A stretch of DNA of 64,000 nucleotides, taken from assembly GCA_026936325.1 (NCBI GenBank), contig JAPTHN010000037.1:4155013-4219012 (forward strand), written 5' to 3'. This document shows positions 1-12,400 of this stretch, one piece after another. Each line of letters opens with the position of its first letter. Position 1 is the first letter of the stretch. The notes under the pieces are model-generated. The model did no database searches and had not been told where the DNA came from. It worked only from the letters and a program-made list of their open reading frames with translations. Position numbers and translations under genes: made by a program. The stretch is from Platynereis dumerilii (taxonomy: Eukaryota; Annelida; Polychaeta; Phyllodocida; Nereididae).

Positions 1-218
1 AGGCCACCAATTTGACTTTTCCTCAGCATAGAGATTGGTAAAAGAGGCCACCAATTTGACATTTCATCCGAACGACATCCAGCTGAGATTATTATTAGTC
101 AATCATAGTTGATTAACTTGACTCGGCCATCAACAATATGGCTAGATCCGACTCAAAATCAGACAACGATGTTGCGCCTGTACAATGCACATTGACAAAC
201 CAAGTCAGGGATCACAGA

Positions 219-306
219 GATGGAAGGATAATTAGGGCTTTTCGTCCTTTTTTTATGCACTTCATAGGCTAATTGGGACAAGAGGAGGACACAGAAATGA
301 GGTGAA
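219..306 (-). repeat. SINE-A fragment (tRNA-derived SINE, 3' part)
   Basis: Partial copy of the commonest short repeat in the window. It matches the 3' half of the fuller copies at 2313-2515 and 17671-17870: the shared 'tatgcacttnntaggctaatt' type core followed by a purine-rich 'gacaagaggaggacac' stretch. The tRNA-like head is missing. It lies in the intron left of TOM1 exon 6. Confidence 0.7.
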
Positions 307-442
307 GCTCACCTCTGAGAACTGATTATTGAATGACAGATAAATGGATGCCCGGAAAAGCTGTTTAATTCAGGACTCAAGTGTCAGATGTTAGAAATGA
401 ACAAAATTCCAACAAATCGTAACAAAAAAGGGGTGAACTTAC

Positions 443-3400
443 AGCCCTGTGAGAAGAGTGACGCTCGGGGGTTCTGGTGGTGGTGACGGGGGCAGGTTCG
501 TTGGCAACTGTCTGTGAGGGTGAAACAAGCAAATCTAAAAGGGTTCTACATTCACAAATCACACGTAATAGAGGTCAAAGGTTACTAAAATACTGTTCAA
601 AAGAATAAAAGATTTTCAGGAGAATATTACGATCTCAATCTAAAACATTCATCTTAACCTATGCGGCCTTTCTAACTTTATTATACTTTGACAATGTGTC
701 AATTTACTCCCAATTTTCAAATTCATCAAAATTACATTGGAAATACTTTTGACATTGCACATCAGTAGCACCAAGTCTTGGTATAGACATAATGTCTATG
801 AAGGTATATGGGAGGAAATGGACATATTGAAGACTGCATAAAATACACTTATCTCATTACAACAAGACTATATGATTAGGGGACCTTCGATAAAAGAAAA
901 TGCTAGTTCTGTACCAAGGCTAACATGACACTGTATCACTAATAGAATAACAGAAATATGAATAAATAATGCAAAGAACTAAAATGGAATGTGCCACACA
1001 TGAATTACCCTCGCCGGAGTGTGGATAGGGGCCATGGAGTCCAGATTGGTCATTGGGAACTCTATTCCTTTCTTCTTTAGGTCCTGGTAGACCTTCTCTA
1101 CCTCTTTCAGGTCGGACTGACCTCGGAATGCATCTGCCCATGTCTGGAAAAAATTTAATCAATAACACATTTTTTACAGCATTCCTTTTTTTTCTCTATT
1201 CTAAATGAGCTTTACTTGCACTATATCCACCAAAATAGACAGGGTCAGAGATATTTGAAATTTTGTTTTTTGCCATAGATCAAGAGCGGGAGATTTTTAT
1301 ATATTTATATTGTTGACACTAAGATTTTCTCACAACACAAATGTAATTTAAAATTTAAATCAACCGAGGGAGAGTGGAACCAACATCTAAACCACCCAAT
1401 ATATCGAAGAGATAAATTGATAAAATCAAAATGAACTTAAATGATCATCGTTCAATTTACTTTTAAAAACCTAAGCAAATTAGTTGAAATAATCTAAATT
1501 TGGCGAAACAAATCCAGTCCAATTTCAATAATTTTAAACAAGAAAGAAATGTGTTCAATCATAAAGTATCACCATTAAACCTAAATCAAAACAGAATTGA
1601 TTTGAACCATCGCATGAAGTGCAAAATTGAACACATTCGAAAATTCGGACCATAATCAAGGCACATACAGCTGATACTCCATTCAATATCCTTGTGTTTT
1701 ATTCAATCAACAAAGATCAATGAATCAATACTGCCAATGACCCACCTGAATGAGACTGAGGACCTTCTCCTGCACCACCTGGGGAGGGTCGTTTTTAGGA
1801 CTGATCAATTTTATCAGCTCTCCCAAGAAGTCCTTCGACCCCACCTGGTGGTGAAACCTCTTGCCACAGTTCTTCACACACGTCTCCAGGACCTGAAGTT
1901 GAGATAATACAATTAATTACCGTATTTTCTGTATTAAAAGCACACCCTGTATTAAAAAGCACACTCCTTAATAAAAGCCCACCTCCTCCATAAAGAACCA
2001 ATTATAATCAAAATTCCATCAAAACATGACTTTATCCAGTTTATAATGCAAAACCCTATTTTAAAATCGCCCATCTCATCATTACATCTGCCCACTGGGC
2101 GCCTAATGCAAACAGAAGGGTACGACACCCAGATGGATGGATGGCTAGGGCGTTATGTCCTGTATTACGCTCTCTGGTTAGCTTATTATTAGGATTGAAG
2201 GAGAACGCAGCAAATTGAAAGAATGATGATTGAAACTGCCGCCCATTAGTAGCTGATTAAGATGACCCATCTAGAGCTGGAATTGAACCCGGGACCCAAC
2301 AATAGGATGTATTGATGGATGATTGGGGCTTTACATCCTGTATTTATGCACTGGTAGGCTAATTAGGACAGGACGAGGACACGGCAAAGAGGTGAAGGAT
2401 GATTGAAACAGCCGTCCAACATAAGCCCAGGTGATCCGGCAAGAGCTGGATTCGGAACCCTGGACCCAGCGATTGAGAGCCCAGCATGCTACCACTTGAC
2501 CAACCCTCCCCCCACCCAGCAATAGGAAACCCAGGGCACTACCACACGAGTCAGCCCCACAAGTTGTTCTTGGTTTGAAGTCCCCAAAACCCCTGATTTC
2601 CTCAAAAATCTTGTCAACAGTAACGCAACAGTCAGGAACTTAAAAATATCAAGTTGTTCAAGCAACCCGTCCACTTGGAAAGCAACAATATACACTTCCA
2701 TTGACATTTCTTGAATTTTATGTTTCCAGAATTCAGTGAATTTCAGGAGATTGACTGTCACGAGTACAAAACATGAACACACATGTACTTTACCACTTGA
2801 AATTATGTTTGCAAATTTGACCACAACAAACAGAACTGACACACAAGTGTATTGATTTTCAAATCAATAACTTCAACTGAGATTTATCAATTTGTCAATA
2901 TTTAGCTGACCAAAACCTCAATATCAATCAAACAACATGAAAAAACAGGCAAAATATCATATAATAAAGAATGAAATGAACATACTGTTAGTGTGTACAT
3001 CACAATGGTGTAGTTCTTTCCAGAGTTTGTGCTGAGTCTCTTCTTTATAGCTTTCATGGCATCCTTGGGCCTGAAATAAAACATTGACAATTAAGAAACT
3101 TTAAAAAAGGCGATATATATCATGGTGATATGCAGTCTCATCTAAAGCATAGTATCCAAAGTTTCTTTATTCAAAGTCAAAACAATTTTCATTGACCAGT
3201 GGCTGCAGTTTTGGAGAATCAATGTTTGTCTATATGGAAGAGGGATTTCACTACATGTCTGGGGGTAGTGTGAATGTATAGTTGTTTTAAGCTTGGCGTA
3301 AATGTAAAACCTTTGTTGTGAAAACGCTCCCGCTGTGTCGCTGTCATTATTGACGATGATGGCGAGTGGCAATGGCCATATGATAAATGAAAGATTGTAA

Positions 3401-6400
3401 GGCTCGGAGTCCGGTATATGGGCAATTCCGTAAAGTCTGATTCACAGATTTGACACTTTAGCAGCTTGTGTAGCCCTACCATTACGCCTCAGCTATTTCA
3501 TTGTTAAACAGGGATGAGGCCAGGTAATAGGGGTATCAAACAAGCCACCAACCAAAGCTCCAAGTGTAACAGAAGCTGAGCTACAAAGCAAATATCATGG
3601 TGTCGGACGTACATCACACGGTGTACGTCCGACACCATGATATTTTGCCATAGCTCGACTCCTGTTACACTTGAAGCTTTGGTTGATGGCTTGTCTGATA
3701 CCCTTATTACCTGCCCTCATGCCTGGATAACAATGAAATGGGTAAGCTGTAATGGTAGGGCTAAACAAGCTGCTAAAGTGTCAAATCTGTGAATGAGACT
3801 TTACGGAATTGCCCATATGCTTAATTTCTTTTCAAAGATATCCAGGGTCTTTCAGTTGAACAGTGTCCTCCTCCTGTCTTAATGACGGTAGCTCACCAAA
3901 GTGCGTAAATACAGGACGTAAAGCCTCATCCATCCGCCAGGTGACTGAATAGAGAATACAGGTCATACCGAATGAAAGGGGCAAACTTTCTCTTGCGAGT
4001 TTGGCATTGAAAGCAACACCTATTTTTCGTGACCATGTTCAGGCAGTTTGGCTTGGTCAACTGGGCATGGATGGATGCATGATTGGGGCTTTACTTTCTG
4101 TATTATATGCACAGTGTAGGCTAATTAGGACAGGAGGACGACATGGCAATGAGGCGAAGGATGATTGAAACAGCCGTCCATCATAGGCCCAGGTGACTCG
4201 GCAAGAACTGGATTCGAACCCTGGACCCAGTAATTGCCAGCCAAGCATGTTACCACTTAACCCACCCTCCGCCCTGGGTCAACTGGGCAAATGCGGTGGA
4301 TGAATTATTACAAACATGACCCTCAGATTTAACATGAGATTCATTGCCAAGGTTAGATAACCTTTCAAAAACATTATTGATCCATCTGAGTCATGGACAG
4401 TTATCAGGCTATCAGATAATGATCAAAATAACTGGAACTTTCTGTAGCTACAACTTACAAGATAAGCCATGATCTGAGGTCTGATTTATTGAGGGGAATC
4501 AATTGTTTGAACTTCTAGTTTACACTATTTAAGAGAGGTTTTCTGAGAGCATCAAGGATTTTGCTAATATATTGGAAAGTGGGGGTCGGCGGATTTGAAT
4601 GAAATTTGGTGGAGATGTTACCAGAACTGATCGAAGAAAAACCTGACAATCAGTTTTCATTTTTATACATCTGCCTTTCCAGGAGAGCCCTTTAAACAAA
4701 ATGGCCGACAATCGCCTTTTGACCAATTTTTGAAGTTTTCAGTTCAAGAATACAGTGCATATTTGAGGATATCCTGCTCTTTTTTATAGATGCCATGGCC
4801 ACAATGTAAACTAGGTTCACTTTCTACATTCATAAATAACATTTTTGCCAGGTTTTACATTTCTCCTGTAGATAAGCATTTCTGTATACCCCACTTAGTG
4901 CGGCAGTATTTTCTCGACTTCTGCAAATTTGGAAATGTGTAGAAATTGAAAATAGATATCCTTGAACACGCCTATCCTGATATTAAATTACAAGTGGCTA
5001 AAACTACAGCTGTTAGTTGACAAATTTCATTTAAAAAATCATGGTTATTCTCATAAGTTTTTTTTTTAGAGCCTCGGCAAATAAGCATCTTTTGTTAAAA
5101 ATCAAAAAATGTTAAAAACACCCTAAGAAACATATGAATGGCAAAGCTATCCCTATCTTTTCAGTAAATTTGAATACATAGCCTTAAAGAACAGCATATG
5201 AGACATATATTTCATTAAAAATATCATGGTTAGCCTTTTAGAGTTTTTCTATCCAGCCCCAGCAAATAGGCATTCTTTTTATTTCTTGAAAATGGTGCAA
5301 AAATGCCGAAAATCGAGAAAACCACTGTAAGCTACTCCCATATGAAAAGCCTTCCCCTTATTTCTCAAAGAAGTCAGATATACCACCTTTAAAAACATAA
5401 TCTAATACAAATGTTTCATTAAAAAAATTGCGGTTAGCCCAATAAGCTTTTTCTACACAGCCTCAGCAAATAGGCATTCTTTTGATTTGTTCAGAACGTT
5501 GTGAAAAAGGCAAAATCAAGAAAATTGCTCTGAGTTACGCCCATAGAGCAGCTTTCCCCCTAATTAACTAGGAAAGCCAGTCATGCAACCTTAAAGTAAA
5601 TCATCTAATACCGTAATATGGGGTGAATTGGGACACTGGGGTGAATCGGGACAGAACAGGGAAACATTTTATTTGCTCATAAGCACCAATTTCTAATTGC
5701 CTTAGGAATTTGATTTTTGGCACAGTTTTAGTAAACATACAAACGCATAATGTGATAGAATTTTGTATTTCTAACTGCAGGCAGTGAGGAGCTGCAGCAC
5801 CTTAAACTTGGCGCTGCAGGAATGTCTTTTTACAAGCTGGTCAAAACTTTGCTTGTACCAATTCAAATATAAATACTAGAGTAACCAAACTTGCAGTAAA
5901 CTTTAAAATCTGTCTAATGTGTTTTTAGGAGATCATAAATAAAGGCTGGATATGGGATTGTGCATGTTTGGTCCTGGGTTCAGATCCAGGTCTGTGACAA
6001 AGTTTCAGGATTAACCAAAATAACCATACTAATTTTCGTTTGAGTCTACTGGCGTGGTTTTTTGATGAATATTATTGAAAGTGGCATCATTTGTAGTTGA
6101 TTTAGTCCAGAATTATTAATCATCAGCAAAATTTGAAGAAATATACAGTTTTCAAACGTTTTCTGCCATTTATCACATTTTTAAAAAATTGCATATTATC
6201 ACTAATACTGATTTCAGGTTTTCTTCTAAAATTTTTTTTTACATATTGAACGTGTTTTCTAAAGTCTATTCACAAGTAGCAATCACTTAAATAAGATAGG
6301 GACTTTTGATTGTGGAAATAATGGAGTGTCCCGATTCACCCCAAAGTGAGGGGTGAATTGGGACAGTTGTTTTCTGGGCCCTGATCATTGGAAATTTAAG

Positions 6401-9400
6401 ATATCATTTGAAGCTCCATGGGATAGTTAGACCTTTTGCTTGGACACAATTTCACACCATATTTTGATTTCTGGGTTGATTTGTGGCCATTCTTTAACAG
6501 AAAAACAGCCAAAACTGTCCCGATTCACCCCATATTACGGTACATATGTTTCACTAATAAAATAAAATTTATTCCTATTTAAATTTTCTACAGAACCTCG
6601 GAAAATAAGCATACTTTCAAAAAAGTGAAGAAAAGTGAAAATCACCCTGAGAAACATGTGAATAGCACTCCTAACCCCATATTTTCGGTAAAGTTGAATA
6701 CATAACCTTAAAGAGCACCATCTAAGACATGTATTTATTTCATTAAAAAAATCATGGTTACCCTATTAGGGTTTTTCTATCCAGGCTCAGCAAATATAGG
6801 CATTCTTTTTGATTTCTTCAAAATGATGCAACAATGCCAAAAATCGAGAAAACCGCTGTAAGTTGCTCCCATATAGGAAGCCTTCCTCTAATTTCTCAGT
6901 GAAGTCAGATATACAGGCTTAAAGGACATAATCTAATACATGTATTTCACGGAGAAAATCACAATTAGCCGAATAGGTTTTTTCTACACAGCCTTAGCAA
7001 ATAGGCATTCTTTTGACTTTCAAAATGTTGTGAAAAACGCAAAAATCAAGAAAATTATTTACACCAGTATACCAGTCCTTTTCATAATTCCTATTATTTT
7101 ATATATATACAAAATTGAGGGGGAGTAGCATTCCCATTACACCCCCTTGTTTTGTTGTTATTCATGTTTTTATCTGTCAATAAATTCAAATTCAAATTCA
7201 AAAAAAAAAAAAGATATGAAAAGGCAAAATTTCTCTTAGTAACACCTGCTTTGCAAGTCTCCCCCTGATTGCTCTAATGTTGCACCAGTATTGTAGTGTT
7301 CCTCCTCATTTCTGTGTAAAGTCAGTTACACAACATTAAATAATTCCATTTGATTCAGATACATGAATCTCTAAAATGACAATTCACATTTGGGGCCATT
7401 ACGATCCAGAAAGCTGAATTGTGTTTGTGCCTTAATTTATCAAATGGAAGTATAGCATGAACAACTTTTGTTTCCTTTTGCAACACCACATCTAGTAAAA
7501 TATCAAAGGTACAAAGGTGCTGGTAGGTTAACATTGAACACATTTCTCTTTCGCTCTTTTGTCTTTCTTCCTCTTTTCCCCATCTCTTCTTTTCTTTCCT
7601 TCTTTTCTTCCTTCCATTTCTTTCTTCCTTCCAATCTTACTATATCCGTTCTGTATTGATTTCTTCTTTTTCCCTTCCTTTCTTCATTTCTTTGATTATT
7701 TAGTGGTCTATTGTTTCAAACACCTCAGTATGAAAATACTCAGCAGTGTTTACAATTTAATATATTATTTAACAAGAATCCGAGGATTCAAAGCTTGCCG
7801 TTTTGGTATTATATTTCAGGGGCAGTGATTAACATGGAATGGGTGATAGTGATATTCATGTATAATAGTCATTAACACTTACTGGAGACATGTTTATCAT
7901 AATTTTGGATTGTAGGAAAAATATATGTAAATTCACAAAAAATGTTTCAAAAGTTAATGCAACACGTAAAGCCTTTTGTTATCAAGAAAATGACAATGCT
8001 ACTTGACATGCATATATTGCCATAGTAAATGCCACAAAAACATGGCAAAAAACCTCAAATCTGAAAGTCTGACAGACACAGTCGAGAAATATTAAGAATG
8101 CGATAGTTTGTTAAATATATTGGAATAAAACTAGAAAATATTTATAACTTAGAAAATTATGAATTCATTTCTTCAAATTAGGACCTATGTTGTTGATCCC
8201 CTTATTTTTTTTTATTTAAAAAAGGGTTTTATCTGAAAAAGCTCATCTGACACTAAAACCACTGACTTATGTATCACAGCATGTTTTTTCAACAGCCATC
8301 ATCAAAATATTGCTTTTTTAAAGTAATTAGCCACAAATTATGACAAAATTTTATTTATTGTGTAGAGTGATGTTGACTGTGCAGTCTATTAGGCCAACAT
8401 ACTTAAAATGTATCGTTAGTGAAATCATAACTTTTACATACATGTATATAACTTGTAATAGTTAAGTTATATCCATCACCACCTTAACTTGATACTTCAA
8501 TATTTCTGAGTCCCAAAATAGACACTTTAAGTAAGGTGTACTTAACACATATTTGGAGAATATGTAAGATGATCTAAGATGCACACATAATTGCAAAAAT
8601 GTAGGTGAAGTTAACAGGGAAAGGAATGATTTCCCTGATGCTGATATTGTTATCAAGTAGTTTCATTGACAGGGAATTCCTAATGTTATTATTGTTAAAT
8701 TCATGAAAAATTATACCAAAGTTATCATTATATTGAAAGTAAAAGTTGAACAGTTTCACAGACCTGTGTTGAGTACAACAACAATTTTTTTGTTGATCTG
8801 TTGTTTTTGAATAATGCAATAATAGTCATAAATTAAATTAGGTGTGTCAAATTGCCCAACAAAACCATTATTGATGAAAGACCAATGAAATAACCTTAAA
8901 GGGGTCACCCTCAATAGAGAATTGCTATCAAAGCAAAATAGTTTATAATGTATCAATAATTTTTCATTCCTTGTCTTTTCTCTATTTAAAATAAATTTGT
9001 CTGAGTTGATTCATTTATGATCAATGAATAAATTAGAAATTAGTTGTGAGTGAAATAGAAACAAACAGGCTATTGATGATGTGGTAAAAGAGAAAACCAA
9101 AAACATTGAACATTTCAAATTAAAAAGGAATTGGTGGTTAGGCCTAACTAAAGCTACAAGGCCAAATGTTTTATATTGTAATCATCAAAATAATTACATT
9201 TTGAAAACAGTTAAGTTGTGATCATTCAAAATACAGCATTTATCTATTTTCATAAATTGTGTTCAGTTGTGCTAACAGCATACCTAATATCAAAATAAAT
9301 CAAAGCAAACATGTAAATGCAAATGACATTTCATTTATTCTGTAATCAGCTCAATTGGATTTCACACAAATGAACATTTTGTGACACTTTGTAGTTAACC

Positions 9401-12400
9401 CTGAATGCCAATTGCAATTAGTTGTTATATTCTTTTACACTGATACAGCTCATTCAGTAATTGCAATCATTAGACACTGCCTGCCAACTCAAGCCAATTG
9501 CCATCAATTGATATTACCTTTGACACTGACTGAGCTCAAAGAGTAATTGCAATCATTAGACACTACCTGCCAACTCAAGCCAATTGAGTTGATACTTTCT
9601 TTGACACAGCTCAATGAGTAATTGCACTATGTACATGTCAACTCTGAGCTCAGTTACTGCTCAGTAAATAGTATATAAAGACCAGCCTTGGTAGCCTCAT
9701 TCAGTGTCCTACAAGACATACATTTGAGTGGAACAGAATAAAGGATCTTGACTTTTGTGGACATCTTGACAAAAAGGTATTTGTTTTCATGTAATGATTT
9801 CTACTTGCTTGGCCTAGTGATGTGGTGCTTCTTTTTATTTGAAAGCTGTATCTCCAAGAGCATATATTGTTGACCTTGTGGATTGTACATATTGTGCTTA
9901 GATATAAAGTCATTTTGTGGTATTTTCCTATGGTCTTACTGATACTTTGTTGCTATTTCTATGTATCATACTAATAAGTAGAGCTAAGTTGGCAAGGTAA
10001 ATTACTCATCACTGTCACTCTGGTGTGTGTAGGCCCCGAAGTAAGTCAAGAGTTTCTAAGTCATTGACTAGTCAGAATTTTCAGAACTTTTGCACACAGA
10101 ATATTGTCTAGTATGTGTATGTCACTGTGTCAATTTGAAGGGAGCTAAAAAAAAGTGTGTATTACATCTTGTGTTTTTTCAGTGTTAACATTTCAAATCA
10201 TGACAGATGATGATGAGGGGATATGACTTTTGTAGCATTGGATGAAAAGACAGCTACATCATTCCCCAAACTGCTGGGAGATCATCAGTCCTGCCATACT
10301 CGCCCTAGCGGAGAGCCAGTTCACTAGAACTGGCACTGGCATTTGACGCTTCACTTTGATTGGGAGCATGAATATGGCCTCAGCACACATGTAAACAGTG
10401 TAGTTATACACATGATGTAGTTCCGATTGCCCAAGTGATCTCTTGAAGAAGAAGAATCGTGAGTGCAGCTTAATCACTCGGAAATACTGAGCAGGTGCCG
10501 CTGCATGTATCAGTGAAATTACACATTGCTGACAATGCATGGAAAATTAACAGGTAAGTGGCAGCATGGCAGGTCTGTTTACAACCGTTTTGTGATGGCG
10601 GCCGTTGCAACGGTTAGTGGCCAATGACAAAATTACCCACAATTCAAAGCATATACGAGTGACGGATTCCCTCCGAGAATCCGAGTGAGGGCGAGTTTGC
10701 AGTCCTGCTGGGGAAGTCTAGACCATCCTACGCCAATGTTCCAGGAATACGGGAGGCGGCGCTGCGAGCAGCATCTCAGAGATGTGCTTACAATCAGGTC
10801 TCCAGCCAACCAGAGCGCGGATGACATCAACTGGCATTCATCTTAGTCGGGCGTTATGATAAAAATCAAAGCAGGACGGCGGTTTTCTCAACGAAAACAT
10901 TACCTGGGGATACCATTTTGTCAAGTATTCTGAGCGGTGGAGTGATTCTAGGCATGATTGCTTTAGACATGATGTGGCAAGCATGTTTCATATCCACTTG
11001 GCCCGATTTTTGCAGTACAATATGCGATCGACCGATTCAAAATCTCAGTCATTTCGCGGCGATCTTCCGTTTAGCGATTCCAAAGGCTTGACGTTCACGA
11101 ACGGCAAGCCAAAAAGTGTGATACACAGGGAATTATGTATGAATTTAAAATAATCATTTTCATGATAGTCTAGTGGCTGTTTGTGATTGCCACATTCACA
11201 GTTTCTAACATAATGCGTGTTTCTTTCATTCCTTCTATACTTTCTTCTTTAAATCCTCTTGCTCTTCATTTTTTCCTTGCTTCTTACCTTCTTTAGTTCC
11301 CTTCTTTTCTTCCTTCTTTGCTTTCTTCCTGCTTCCCTTCTTCCTCTCATCCCTCGCCCTCTGATTTTTTTTTTTTGCATTCCATACTTTTTCTTCATGC
11401 ATTCTTTCCTTCCTTCTTCGCCGCTTTCTTTCCTTTTTTTATTGCCTTCTTTTCCTTTTACATGCATTTTTTAAGATTATTTCTCTCCTTTGTACCTTTC
11501 TATCTTCCTGCATACCTTCCTTCATACATTAAATTGTTTTGATCTTCCCTAGTGTCTTTGTTTCATCCGTTTTTCAATATTTAATTTACTTTCTTCCTAG
11601 ACTGTCCTTACTTTCTGTCTTCCTTTCTGTCTTCCTTTCTGTCTTCCTTTCTGTCTTCCTTTCTGTCTTCCTTTCTGTCTTCCTTTCTGTCTTCCTTTCT
11701 GTCTTCCTTTCTGTCTTCCTTTCTGTCTGTCTTTCTGTCTGTCTTTCTGTCTGTCTTCCTTGTTTCCTGCCTTCCTTTTTTCCTCGCCTCCTTTGTAGTT
11801 TTCTCTCTGCCTTTCTGTCTTCCTTTCTTCCTGCCTTAATTTCTGTCTCTCTTCCTTAATTCCTTTTTGTCTTTGTGACTTCTTACACCATGAATACACA
11901 TCATCTTTCAGTGGTGAACATTTGGAAAAGTGTTTTGTATTGAGTAACGGCAAAATTTATTTTTATAGTCCATCCAAAAACAACAAAATGGTAGGAGACT
12001 GGAGTCTATTCATACAACGTTCATTTTAAACAAGATAGAAAGCTAGCCAGGTGCATACCACCAGTATTTATCAACTGGTTTTTCATCATTCTTCACACAG
12101 TTTGACTATTCTTGCTTATCTATATTTTAAAAAATCGTTCCCCGAATAGACCAGGGGCCTTGCTATAACAGTTTTGAGCTATGCGAATGGGACAAACATG
12201 GCAATGTTGTCACAATGTTGTCACAATGTTGTCACAATGTTGTCACAATGTTGTCACAATGTTGTCACAATGTTGTCACAATGTTGTCATGATGTTGCTA
12301 CATTTTAGATGTGTTCACTGTGATATAACAGACTTGACTGAGCAATTAGTGGGAGACTTGCTGTATGACTAACTTAAAGCGATGTTCCATATTTTCGCCC

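Larger units (their letters stand above)
4530..7385 (+). repeat. Left arm of the foldback structure
   Basis: The outer ~500 bp is unique-type sequence. The inner part is a degenerate tandem array of ~190-205 bp units, recognisable by a repeated 'agcaaataggcattctttt' type core at about 5078, 5260, 5466, 6600, 6790 and 6995. Each unit also carries a 'tcattaaaaaaatcatggtt' type segment. The arm is interrupted by a 930 bp TA-flanked transposon (5611-6540) and a poly-A-tailed retroelement end (about 7060-7213). The innermost boundary is soft. Confidence 0.8.

Noticed and set aside
11249-11953. Open frames of 70-118 codons of Phe/Leu/Ser/Val or Lys/Gly/Arg/Gln repeats
   Set aside because: They are simple translations of the C/T minisatellite in several frames.
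12198-12290. CRISPR-like array
   Set aside because: Units abut without spacers in a eukaryotic intron. It is a simple tandem repeat.
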